A DNA stretch of 64,000 bases, from assembly GCF_019455385.1 (NCBI RefSeq), contig NZ_JACOFR010000028.1, forward strand, positions 1 to 64,000. Direction: 5' to 3'. The notes beneath the pieces are model-generated. The model ran no database searches. It was not told the DNA's origin and saw only the letters and a program-made list of their open reading frames with translations. This document shows, piece after piece, positions 34,036 to 41,703 of the stretch. Made by a program: the position numbers and the translations under genes. Positions within the stretch are counted from its first letter, which is position 1, and every line of letters starts with the position of its first letter. The DNA is from Bradyrhizobium sp. BR 10289. Its GTDB lineage: Bacteria; Pseudomonadota; Alphaproteobacteria; Rhizobiales; Xanthobacteraceae.

Positions 34036-34197
34036 ATGCACGAGCCAACCGAGCAGGACATCCGAGAACGCGCACACGTCCTGTGGGAGCGAGCGGGCAA
34101 GCCCGAGGGTCGTGGGGAAGAGTTCTGGCGCGCGGCCGAGCAGGAGCTACGCAACGAAGACAAATCGAACCCGATGCGGACACCGGATACGCTGTAA
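34036..34197 (+). CDS. DUF2934 domain protein, second copy
   Basis: A 53-residue protein, MHEPTEQDIRERAHVLWERA then GKPEGRGEEFWRAAEQEL, clearly the same domain as at 2709-2885. The ATG at 34036 follows AGGAGG (34025-34030) by 5 bases. It is too short to stand out by length, but the domain and the ribosome site support it. Function unknown. Confidence 0.75.
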   Translation: MHEPTEQDIRERAHVLWERAGKPEGRGEEFWRAAEQELRNEDKSNPMRTPDTL

Positions 34198-34229
34198 CTC
34201 CAACTTTGCGAGGCGACCTATCAACGGGC

Positions 34230-34511
34230 CTATTTGCCGCTGCCCTGTGCCGAAGTGCCGGATGTGTGGTTGCTGGTTGCAGGCTGGCCGGTCCGATCGC
34301 TGCCGGCACTGACCCCGCCCGCCGCGTTGTTCCCGTAGGCGTTACCCTGGTTCGTGTTGACCGTGCCGCTGGCGTTTGTGCCGGCGGTGCCCTGCACGCT
34401 GGACGAATTGGTCGTCGTCTGGCCGGAGGCCGATCCACCCGAGTTGCTCTGCGCGAGGGCAAAGGGCAAATTTCCAAACATGAGGCTCAGAAAAATCGCG
34501 AGATATTTCAT
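34230..34511 (-). CDS. Gly/Ser/Asn-rich secreted protein
   Basis: A 93-residue exported protein: signal MKYLAIFLSLMFGNLPFALA, then a low-complexity mature chain rich in Gly, Ser, Thr and Asn (SNSGGSASGQTTTNSSSVQG, TVNTNQGNAYGNNAAGGVSA). The ATG at 34511 has GGAG upstream. An EcfG-type promoter at 34604-34628 is placed correctly for it. Related in style to 34756-35037, 59524-59952, 59971-60324 and 60384-60908. No function is known; a cell-surface or stress role is inference. Confidence 0.7.
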   Translation of the reverse strand: MKYLAIFLSLMFGNLPFALAQSNSGGSASGQTTTNSSSVQGTAGTNASGTVNTNQGNAYGNNAAGGVSAGSDRTGQPATSNHTSGTSAQGSGK

Positions 34512-34603
34512 TTTTTGCTCCACTCCGTTTTCGCAACGGGTCTGCAGCCCCTTCGCATTGCTTGACGAGGCTGAGGTGCGCCCAGGCGGCTCTTTCGACC
34601 GGC

Positions 34604-34628
34604 AACGGTCGCGACGTTCGGCGGTTCC
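34604..34628 (-). promoter_or_regulatory. EcfG-type general stress promoter
   Basis: On the reverse strand GGAAC (34628-34624), 16 bases, CGTT (34607-34604), the consensus for the alphaproteobacterial EcfG sigma factor. The start site would be near 34597, 86 bases before the ATG of the secreted protein at 34511. Confidence 0.65.
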
Positions 34629-34755
34629 TAAGACAGTTTTCGAATAGGCACCTTTCGCGTCCGCCGCAGTTGCCGATCGAGCAGCCCTGCCGATTCAGCG
34701 CCGCCGAAGTCGTGCCCGTCCTTCCATGATCGTCTCTTGCACTGGAGCAGCCGCC

Positions 34756-35037
34756 ATGAAGATTCTCGCCATCGCCGTACTCGGCGCGGCCCTGATCACG
34801 ACGTTTCCCGCCGATGCACAGAACGGATCCGGCGCATCCAGGACGGGCAGCAGCATCAACTCTTCCGGCACGGGCGGCGCGGCAGGCGCGGGAGCCTCGA
34901 GCCTGAATACACCAGCGGACAACAATGGAGGCGGGCCGAGCGCGCCGGCGAAGTCCGCACCAGCATCGCCCAGCACCGGATCGACTGCGGGAAGTTCGAC
35001 ATCAACCGCCGGCTCGTCTGCCACTGGGCAGAAGTAG
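34756..35037 (+). CDS. Gly/Ser-rich secreted protein
   Basis: A 93-residue exported protein with signal MKILAIAVLGAALITTFPAD and a mature part of Gly, Ser, Ala, Pro (SGASRTGSSINSSGTGGAAG, ending STSTAGSSATGQK). GGAG at 34744-34747 is well placed for the ATG at 34756. It is divergent to the similar gene at 34230-34511, but I see no EcfG signal on its own side. Function unknown. Confidence 0.65.
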   Translation: MKILAIAVLGAALITTFPADAQNGSGASRTGSSINSSGTGGAAGAGASSLNTPADNNGGGPSAPAKSAPASPSTGSTAGSSTSTAGSSATGQK

Positions 35038-35049
35038 CAACAGGCGTCT

Positions 35050-35835
35050 TCAGATCCCAGCGGGAATTGCCAGCGCCTCCTTGCACCTGGCCGCGAAGGC
35101 GGTGAGATACGCACCCATCTCGTTCGCCAGCGCGTGGGACCGGTCGACATTCTGCAGGCTCATGTTGAGGGCGTAGACCGGCAGCCCCTCCAGCACGATG
35201 GGCGTTGCGACGGCAAGCACGGCCGGCTGCCACGACACCGCGCAATAGCCGTCGCGCTCGACGGCGCCGATCGATCTTCTGACGTCCGCAAGCAGCGCTC
35301 TCGTGGCAGCACGGCTGCGCCGTTTGAAGTGTTTGAGCAATCGCTCGCGTGCGGCCGCTTCAATGCCGGCGAGATAGGCGCGACCGAGCGAGGTGAGCTC
35401 CATCGGCACCTGCTGCCCCGCGACCACGTTGCGCAGTGCCGCGCGAGGGCTGTAGCGGATCGATTCGAGATAGACCATCATGGTTCGATCGGCGGTCGCC
35501 AGCCCCACGTTGAGCCGGCGCTTCGCCGACTCGGCGCGCATCATCGCGCCGATCGCGTTGAGCACGGGCGATCCCGTCCGCATCGCGTGACCGATGCTGA
35601 TGACGGAGGCGGCAAGGCGGTAAGTCCGCTCAGCGCGGACCTCGTCGAGCATTCCGGAATTGACCAGCGTTTTGGTCAGGCGGCTGACCGTCGATCGCGG
35701 CAGTCCTGTTCGTTCCGCAATCTCGCCATTGCCGAGCGTGTCGACGCCGGGCCGGAAAGCCCGGAGGATCTCGATGCCTCGCTCCAGCGACCGGTTGCCA
35801 TCAACCCCACCCGCATATCTGCGCGCCTGCGTCAT
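35050..35835 (-). CDS. IclR family transcriptional regulator
   Basis: A 261-residue protein: N-terminal winged helix (RSLERGIEILRAFRPG, then IAERTGLPRSTVSRLTKTLV as the recognition helix) and the C-terminal effector-binding domain (about residues 95-255) ending with ALNMSLQNVDRS. It is divergent from the acyl-CoA operon at 35998 and the shared gap holds a perfect palindrome, so it likely controls that operon in response to a substrate of it. Confidence 0.9.
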   Translation of the reverse strand: MTQARRYAGGVDGNRSLERGIEILRAFRPGVDTLGNGEIAERTGLPRSTVSRLTKTLVNSGMLDEVRAERTYRLAASVISIGHAMRTGSPVLNAIGAMMRAESAKRRLNVGLATADRTMMVYLESIRYSPRAALRNVVAGQQVPMELTSLGRAYLAGIEAAARERLLKHFKRRSRAATRALLADVRRSIGAVERDGYCAVSWQPAVLAVATPIVLEGLPVYALNMSLQNVDRSHALANEMGAYLTAFAARCKEALAIPAGI

Positions 35836-35854
35836 ATCCAGCCTCCCAGATCAT

Positions 35855-35869
35855 TTCCACTCAGTGGAA
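35855..35869. promoter_or_regulatory. Palindromic IclR-type operator
   Basis: TTCCACTCAGTGGAA is a perfect 15-base palindrome 19 bases upstream of the IclR start codon and 129 bases before the divergent enoyl-CoA hydratase. The TTCCA/TGGAA ends are common in IclR-family sites. Confidence 0.65.
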
Positions 35870-35997
35870 TTAGGGGGATGTTCGGGACGGTGCAAGCCGA
35901 TATAGCCAGGGGCAAGAAGAATGCCCGGCCGCGCGCGGTTCATCGAGGAAGCGTCGCGGCCTGACATCGGCATTCGAAAGCCCGCTCGGAGCTTGCC

Positions 35998-36789
35998 ATG
36001 TCCTACCAGCTCATCGAATTTTCCGTCGACGCCGGTGTCGCGACGATTGCCTTCAACCGGCCGGAACGGCGCAACGCCATGAGCGACGACATGCGCGCCG
36101 AGTTCGTCCATGCTCTCGAAACCGTCGCCCGCGACAAGGCGATCAAGGCGCTGGTGCTGACCGGGCGTGGCAACGCCTTCTGCGCCGGTGGCGATATCAG
36201 TGGCATGAAGCGCCGGCTGGAGTCGCCGCAGGGGGAAGTCGCCTTCAACGGATGGAGCCGCCAGCAGGGCGTGCACCACGTGCAATCCTTCCTGATGGGC
36301 CTGCCGAAGCCGACCATTGCGGCCGTCAACGGTGCCGCGGCGGGCTTGGGAGCGGATACCGCGCTGGCCTGCGACTTCGTGATGGGAACGGAACGCTCGA
36401 AATTCACCTGGTCCTACATCAAGCGCGGCCTGATTCCCGACGGCGGCGGCCTGTACTTTCTGCCGCGCCGGGTCGGGCTTCCCAGGGCCAAGGAGCTGAT
36501 CTTCACGGGGCGCATGGTCGAGGCCGACGAAGCGTTGTCGCTCTGCATCGTCGATCGCAAGGTGGCTGCAAGCGAGTTGCTGCCGGCCGCGCAGGCCTGG
36601 GCGGCCGAACTGGCGCAGGGCTCTCCCACCGCGCTGGCGCTGGGCAAGAAGATCCTGAACGAGACTTTCGAGCATTCCGCGCACAACATTTTCAGTCTCG
36701 GCAGCCAGGCGCAGGCGATCTGCTATACCAGCGCCGAGCATCGCGACGCCGTGACGGCGTTCCTCGCGCAATCCACGTCGAAGGATTGA
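35998..36789 (+). CDS. Enoyl-CoA hydratase/isomerase family protein
   Basis: A 263-residue crotonase-fold protein. FNRPERRNAMSDDM, then GNAFCAGGDISGM and AAVNGAAAGLGADTALACDF give the two oxyanion-hole elements. At the second position of the usual catalytic pair the text reads YIKRGLIPDGGGLYFLPRRV, so the glutamate seen in true hydratases is not evident and an isomerase or other crotonase reaction is possible. First gene of an operon, GGAG 6 bases before the ATG; the acyl-CoA synthetase follows after 3 bases. Confidence 0.88.
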   Translation: MSYQLIEFSVDAGVATIAFNRPERRNAMSDDMRAEFVHALETVARDKAIKALVLTGRGNAFCAGGDISGMKRRLESPQGEVAFNGWSRQQGVHHVQSFLMGLPKPTIAAVNGAAAGLGADTALACDFVMGTERSKFTWSYIKRGLIPDGGGLYFLPRRVGLPRAKELIFTGRMVEADEALSLCIVDRKVAASELLPAAQAWAAELAQGSPTALALGKKILNETFEHSAHNIFSLGSQAQAICYTSAEHRDAVTAFLAQSTSKD

Positions 36790-36792
36790 GCG

Positions 36793-38880
36793 ATGGATGC
36801 GATCGAACGCCTGGTCCGGCCGCGCAGCGTCGCGATCATCGGTGCCTCGGCTGACCCGACCAAGACGTCGGGGCGGCCGGTCTCCTATCTCAGGAAGCAC
36901 GGCTTTGCGGGCGAGATCTATCCCGTCAATCCGAAGGTCGCAGACATCGGCGGCTTGCGTTGCTACGCCGACGTGGCCTCGCTGCCTGCCGTGCCCGACG
37001 TCGGCATCGTCCTGTTAGGTGCGGAGCGCGCGCATATCGCGGTGCGCGAATTGTCCGCGCGCGGCTGCGCTGCTGCGATCGTTCTTGCCAGCGGCTACAC
37101 CGAAACCGGCGCGGAGGGCGCCGCGCGGCAGAAGCAGCTGACGGAAGCCGCCGGATCCATGCGCCTGCTCGGGCCGAACACGATCGGTCTCGTCAATCTC
37201 ACCGACAATATCGTGCTGTCGGCCTCCGGCGCGCTGGCGATGGACCGCTTCCCGGCAGGCGCGATCGGGCTGGTCTCGCAAAGCGGCGGCATTCTCGGCG
37301 CCTTGCTGTCGCGCGCCGCCGCGCGCGGAGTCGGGCTGTCCAAGCTGGTGTCGACCAGCAACGAGGCCGATCTCGAGCTCGCCGATTTCATCGACTTTCT
37401 GGCCGATGACGGCGCGACCAGGGTGATCGCGCTCTACATCGAGGCGATCCGCAACCCCGCGCGCTTTCGCGATGCGGTGCTTAAGGCGCGCCGCGCCGGC
37501 AAGCCCGTCGTCGCCTTCAAGATCGGGCGATCGGAAGCGGGTGCAAAGGCGGCTGTCTCGCATACCGGGGCGCTTGCGGGCTCCGACCGGATGTACGACG
37601 CCTTGTTCAGGCAGCTCGGCGTGATCCGCGCCAGAACGTTTGATGACCTGCTCGACATTCCTGCGGCCCTTGCGGCCGGACGCAAGCTGTCCGGCAAGCG
37701 TGTGGCGATCCTCACCTCGACCGGTGGCGCCGGCACGATCGTGTCCGACAGCCTGGGCGTCGCCGGCTTTGCCACACCCGCGCCCGACGCGGAGACGGCG
37801 GCTCAACTGCGCAGCCTTCAATCGGGATCGCACACCGCGCTGGATCGCAATCCGATCGATGTGACGCTGGCCGGCCTGCAGCCGGACCTGCTGCGCGCCG
37901 CGATCCGCATCCTGCTCGCAAGTCCCTCCTACGATGCGCTCACCATCATCGTCGGCTCGTCGGCGGTGGGATCGCCGACGCTGATGGCCGATGCCATCCG
38001 CGACTGCCTGCCGATGAGCGATAAGCCCGTCATCGCCTATGTCAGCCCCTACGCGCCCGAGGTGGTCGCCGTCCTCACCGGGCGAGGCGTGCCGGCCTAT
38101 ACGTCGGCCGAGAGCTGCGCCGCTGCGCTCGACGGGCTCTTGCGGGCGGGACTGCCGGAGCAGGTCCAGACATCCGGCTCGGTGGGGCCGGCGGTCGATA
38201 TCAGTGACGTCCCGGCGGGCTCGCTGGATGAGGCAGAGGCCAAGGCGCTGTTCGCCCGCTTCGGCGTTCCGATCGTCGCCGAGAAGGTGATCGCGACATC
38301 GACCGAAGCGGAGCAGGCGGCGCGGGACTTTGGCGGCCCGGTCGTCCTCAAGATTCTCTCGCGCGAGATCGCGCACAAGAGCGATGTCGGCGGCGTCGCC
38401 GTGGGCCTGACCGCCGAGACGATCGGCAAGCGCCTGACGGCGATGGCCGGAGAGGTCGAGGCGAAGGCCGGCAAGCGACCCGAACGTTTTCTGGTTCAGG
38501 AGATGATCTCCGGCGGCGTCGAGATCATTCTCGGGATGCATCGCGATCCGCTGGGGACGGCGATCCTGCTCGGCATGGGCGGCGTCTCCGCCGAACTGTT
38601 CAGGGACACGACGATGCGTCTGTTGCCACCCCAAGGCGGCCTCGATCTGTCCGAAGCCGGAGCGATGATGCGCGACCTCGTGACGTGGCCGCTGCTGGAC
38701 GGCTTTCGCGGCCGGCCGGCATGCGATGTCGATGCGCTCGCAGCCGCGATCGTTGCCTTCTCGCGCATGGTTGCGCAGCTCGGCGACCGCCTCGTCGAGG
38801 CCGAAATCAATCCGGTGTTCGTGCTGCCGGAAGGCCAGGGCGTGAAGGCTGCGGACGGATTGGTTGTTCTCAATGACTGA
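36793..38880 (+). CDS. Acyl-CoA synthetase, NDP-forming type
   Basis: A 695-residue one-chain protein. Order: CoA-binding domain (RPRSVAIIGASADPTKTSG, IYPVNPK), succinyl-CoA-ligase-like domains with the phospho-histidine region (KAAVSHTGALAGSD), and a C-terminal ATP-grasp domain (EAEAKALFARFGVPIVAEKV, VVLKILSREIAHKSDVGGVA, EMISGGVEIILGMHRDP). It would form an acyl-CoA from an acid, ATP and CoA giving ADP, or the reverse. Downstream of a crotonase, it suggests activation of a carboxylic acid for degradation. The substrate is unknown. Confidence 0.88.
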   Translation: MDAIERLVRPRSVAIIGASADPTKTSGRPVSYLRKHGFAGEIYPVNPKVADIGGLRCYADVASLPAVPDVGIVLLGAERAHIAVRELSARGCAAAIVLASGYTETGAEGAARQKQLTEAAGSMRLLGPNTIGLVNLTDNIVLSASGALAMDRFPAGAIGLVSQSGGILGALLSRAAARGVGLSKLVSTSNEADLELADFIDFLADDGATRVIALYIEAIRNPARFRDAVLKARRAGKPVVAFKIGRSEAGAKAAVSHTGALAGSDRMYDALFRQLGVIRARTFDDLLDIPAALAAGRKLSGKRVAILTSTGGAGTIVSDSLGVAGFATPAPDAETAAQLRSLQSGSHTALDRNPIDVTLAGLQPDLLRAAIRILLASPSYDALTIIVGSSAVGSPTLMADAIRDCLPMSDKPVIAYVSPYAPEVVAVLTGRGVPAYTSAESCAAALDGLLRAGLPEQVQTSGSVGPAVDISDVPAGSLDEAEAKALFARFGVPIVAEKVIATSTEAEQAARDFGGPVVLKILSREIAHKSDVGGVAVGLTAETIGKRLTAMAGEVEAKAGKRPERFLVQEMISGGVEIILGMHRDPLGTAILLGMGGVSAELFRDTTMRLLPPQGGLDLSEAGAMMRDLVTWPLLDGFRGRPACDVDALAAAIVAFSRMVAQLGDRLVEAEINPVFVLPEGQGVKAADGLVVLND

Positions 38881-38902
38881 ACGAAATCGGATGGAGCTCC
38901 AG

Positions 38903-39937
38903 ATGGCCATTGGCGAAATCATCGATCACGACCGCGCTCGCAAGAAGGGTGTTGCCGTACGGCGCTGGCTGCACCGCGCCATCTTCGCCTGTGCCGTCCT
39001 GCCGGTCGTCACCGGCATGGCAATTGCGCCGGCGCGCGCCGAATACCCCGAAAAGATCGTCAAGATCGTGGTGCCCTTCGCAGCCGGCGGCGGCACCGAC
39101 ATCATCGCGCGCACCACGGCGCAGGAGATCCAGGCGGACCTCGGCAGATCCGTCATCATCGAGAACAAGCCGGGCGCCGGCACCATCATCGGAACCCAGA
39201 CGGTGGCCACCAGCGATCCCGACGGCTATTCGCTGCTGATGGCGACCTTCGCGCACGCGGTCAACCCGAGCCTCTACAACAAGCTGCCGTTCGATCCGCA
39301 CAAGGACTTCGCGCCGGTCTCGCTGATCGCGCGCTCGTTCAACATCGTCGTGGTCAACCCGGCATCGAAGATCAACTCGATCGCCGATCTGATCGCGGAA
39401 GCCAAGGCCAATCCTGGCAAGCTCAATTTCGGCACGTTCGGCACCGGCACCTCAGCCCATCTCGCCGGCGAGCTGTTTAACGCGCTGGCCAACGTCAAGA
39501 TGACGGCGGTGCCGTACAAGGGGGCCGCGCCTGCGATCAGCGATCTCCTGGGCGGACAGATCGACGTGATGTTCACAACGGTGGCGAGCGCGGCCTCGCT
39601 GGTCGCTGCGGGCCAACTCCGCGCGCTGGCTGTCACGTCCGCGGAACGTTCGACCGCATTTCCGCAATTGCCGACGGTCGCCGAGGCCGGCGTGCCCGGC
39701 TACGCCGCCGAGTCCTGGTACGGCCTGTACGCCCCGGCCAGGACGCCTGCGCCCGTGATTGCACGCCTCAACCAGGCTGTCGCCAAGGCCGTCAAGTCCG
39801 GTGGCTTCAAGCAGCTCGAGGCCAACGAGGGCCTCATCATGGTCGGCGGCTCACCGGAAGATCTCGATCGCTATGTCGCGCAGGAAGAGGACCGCTGGCG
39901 CAAGCTGGTCAAGGACGCGAATATCGAGGTGCAATGA
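38903..39937 (+). CDS. Bug/TctC family tripartite tricarboxylate binding protein
   Basis: A 344-residue periplasmic solute receptor. After a basic start (RARKKGVAVRRWLHRA) comes a signal segment (FACAVLPVVTGMAIAPARAE) and the mature TctC fold: YPEKIVKIVVPFAAGGGTDI, NKPGAGTIIGTQTVA, YNKLPFDPHKDFAPVSLIAR, and GGQIDVMFTTVAS. The ATG at 38903 has GGAG six bases upstream; ATGs at 38873 and 38891 are alternatives, the first overlapping the previous stop. No TctA/TctB membrane genes are adjacent. It likely brings in the acid that the operon activates. Its last 29 bases overlap the convergent VWA gene. Confidence 0.87.
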   Translation: MAIGEIIDHDRARKKGVAVRRWLHRAIFACAVLPVVTGMAIAPARAEYPEKIVKIVVPFAAGGGTDIIARTTAQEIQADLGRSVIIENKPGAGTIIGTQTVATSDPDGYSLLMATFAHAVNPSLYNKLPFDPHKDFAPVSLIARSFNIVVVNPASKINSIADLIAEAKANPGKLNFGTFGTGTSAHLAGELFNALANVKMTAVPYKGAAPAISDLLGGQIDVMFTTVASAASLVAAGQLRALAVTSAERSTAFPQLPTVAEAGVPGYAAESWYGLYAPARTPAPVIARLNQAVAKAVKSGGFKQLEANEGLIMVGGSPEDLDRYVAQEEDRWRKLVKDANIEVQ

Positions 39938-40868
39938 GGAGCCGGTTGATGAGCTGAACCAGGGTGCTCTCCAGCTCTTGCGGAGAACTGATGGTGATGC
40001 CGTCCTTGTAGTACTGGTCGACGGGGTGGGCGATACCGATCGCCGCAAGCTTGATGTCGCCGGCCTGCTCGATCTCGCCGGTGACGCGGCGCAAATGGTG
40101 GATCAGATAGCCGTCGCCATTGGCGAGCAATGTGGAATCGTCGACCGGCGCACCGTCGGACAGCACAATCAGATATTTCTGTCTTTCTTCGCGCCGGCGC
40201 AATCGCGACGCAGCCCATTCGACAGCTTCGCCATCGACGTTCTCCTTGACGAGGTCTCGCCTCAGCATCACGGCACAGCGTTGTGCGCTCAGCTTCTCGC
40301 CGGCGCTGCAATAGACGATGTGCAGCAGGTCGTTAAGCCGCCCGGGATAGGGCGGCTGGCCGTCGTTCAGCCATCCCTCGCGGCTCCGGCCGCCCTTCCA
40401 GCGTGCGGTCGTGAATCCGAGCACTTCGTATTTTGCTCCGATCCTGTCGAGCAGGTCGGAGGCGACCAGCGCAGCCCGCGCCGCGAACAGCATCGGCGGC
40501 CCCCGCATCGATCCGGAATGATCGATGAGCAAGGATACGACCGTATCAGCGGCAGCAAAATCCGAGCCGTCTTGCGGCTGGGCCGTTGCCATGCACGCTC
40601 GCTGTGCAGCAAGGCCCTCTTCGAGCGCGTACAATTGTCTGAGATCGACCTTGGGAAAGCGCTCGGCCCAGTCCCGGTCGGGGTCGGAGAGAAGAACCGA
40701 ATCCAGATCGTCGGCGTTCGCCTCGACGTCGAAATCGCTTGTGTAGATCCGATAAGGCATACCGGGCTCGAACAGGACCGGAGTTCGCCACGATCTCCGA
40801 AGCAGCCGCAGGACGCTCAACGCAAGGAGCGCAACGAGCATCGTCAGGAAAGCGTTACGCCAAAGCAA
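39909..40868 (-). CDS. Membrane-anchored CobT-like VWA protein
   Basis: A 319-residue protein. Residues 1-25 form an N-terminal span (FLTMLVALLALSVLRLLRRS). The rest resembles the C-terminal VWA domain of cobaltochelatase subunit CobT: metal-site motif D116-H-S118-G-S120 in LLIDHSGSMRGPP, VLGFTTARWKGGRSREGWL, LNDLLHIVYCSAGE and KYLIVLSDGAPVDDSTLLAN. The acidic N-terminal half of CobT is absent and replaced by the membrane anchor. Start TTG at 40868 is supported by GGAG six bases upstream; ATG at 40841 is an alternative. No cob genes are nearby, so a role in cobalt insertion is doubtful. Confidence 0.85.
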   Translation of the reverse strand: MLWRNAFLTMLVALLALSVLRLLRRSWRTPVLFEPGMPYRIYTSDFDVEANADDLDSVLLSDPDRDWAERFPKVDLRQLYALEEGLAAQRACMATAQPQDGSDFAAADTVVSLLIDHSGSMRGPPMLFAARAALVASDLLDRIGAKYEVLGFTTARWKGGRSREGWLNDGQPPYPGRLNDLLHIVYCSAGEKLSAQRCAVMLRRDLVKENVDGEAVEWAASRLRRREERQKYLIVLSDGAPVDDSTLLANGDGYLIHHLRRVTGEIEQAGDIKLAAIGIAHPVDQYYKDGITISSPQELESTLVQLINRLLIAPRYSRP

Positions 40869-40958
40869 GGCGGGCTCCAGTCATGTTGGGTGGGCGTTTC
40901 GGTCGGTTAGGCCGCCGGCCGACACGCTGACGTATTCGCGTGCAGGCCCGATCATGCT

Positions 40959-41315
40959 CTATTCGCTGCTCTCGTCGGGAGTCCGTGGAACGTGGCGCTG
41001 AAGGTCCATTCTGTCGTGCAGAATACGCACGATTTCGATCGTGCTGTCGGGTGCTGCCCGATACATCAGGAAGTGACTTCCGCGGTGACCGCGCCGTGCG
41101 ACATGGAGCGTACGAAGACCTGCCATGATCTCGTCGCGAGCCGTGGAGCCCAAGACGTCGGGGCCGTCGGTGAGTTCGCCAATCGCCTGAACGAGCGTGT
41201 CCCGATAGATGCGCGATTGGCGCGCGCCAAAATTCTCCGCGGTCCATTTGAGGATGTTGGCGAAGTCGACTTCCGCAACAGCACCGAGACGAACCCGCCA
41301 TTTCCGCTCGGCCAT
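40959..41315 (-). CDS. parE: ParE/RelE-superfamily toxin
   Basis: A 118-residue toxin-fold protein: MAERKWRVRLGAVAEVDFAN, ILKWTAENFGARQSRIYRDT, LHVARRGHRGSHFLMYRA, IEIVRILHDRMDLQRHV. The order of strands and the R-x-L-H-x-x-M end are typical of ParE, which poisons gyrase. The ATG at 41315 lies 7 bases after the antitoxin stop. The gene name of this toxin is family-level only. Confidence 0.9.
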   Translation of the reverse strand: MAERKWRVRLGAVAEVDFANILKWTAENFGARQSRIYRDTLVQAIGELTDGPDVLGSTARDEIMAGLRTLHVARRGHRGSHFLMYRAAPDSTIEIVRILHDRMDLQRHVPRTPDESSE

Positions 41316-41322
41316 GAGGGTT

Positions 41323-41610
41323 TTACTTGGTTGTTCTGGAGATGACCCTCTCCGAGAGGTCATTCAAATAGGCTTGGAGTTCCTCGACGGTTCCAAACTC
41401 TTTGAATTCGCCTCGATCTAGCGCCCCGACGCCTTTGCGAGCCGCTGCCTGCAACGCTTTCAGCTTGACCGCGTCTTCCGCTTCGCGCTGCTCCACGAGC
41501 CGCAGCCCGTCGCGCAGCACTTCGCTGGCGTTCTGGTAGCGACCGGACTTGACGAGGGTCTCCAGGAGTTCTTCCTGACGCTCCGTCAGCACGACGTTTC
41601 TGGTGGGCAT
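41323..41610 (-). CDS. parD: ParD-type antitoxin
   Basis: A 95-residue protein with an N-terminal ribbon-helix-helix (MPTRNVVLTERQEELLETLV, YQNASEVLRDGLRLVEQRE) and an acidic C-terminal tail that would wrap the toxin (FGTVEELQAYLNDL). The ATG at 41610 is behind GAGGG. It precedes the toxin in the same operon and very likely binds the palindrome at 41651-41667 to repress both. Confidence 0.9.
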   Translation of the reverse strand: MPTRNVVLTERQEELLETLVKSGRYQNASEVLRDGLRLVEQREAEDAVKLKALQAAARKGVGALDRGEFKEFGTVEELQAYLNDLSERVISRTTK

Positions 41611-41650
41611 GGACACCCTCTTTCTCGGTCGTTCGGAGGCAAACAGGGTT

Positions 41651-41667
41651 ATGGCATAATATGCCAT
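41651..41667. promoter_or_regulatory. Palindromic ParD operator
   Basis: ATGGCATA-A-TATGCCAT is a perfect 17-base palindrome, 41 bases upstream of the parD ATG. The GCATAATATG centre could also serve as a -10 box, so binding would shut off transcription. Confidence 0.7.
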
Positions 41668-41703
41668 GGCCGCTCGGCCGGCTCAACTCTGAAGTTGCGA
41701 CTC

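Noticed and set aside
31429..34200. Integrative element inserted at tRNA-Arg
   Set aside because: No integrase gene and no second copy of the tRNA 3' end is visible; only the accessory content hints at an island.
37015..38922. Long reverse open frame (635 codons) opposite the acyl-CoA synthetase
   Set aside because: Composition shadow; the forward protein has full domains and an operon position.
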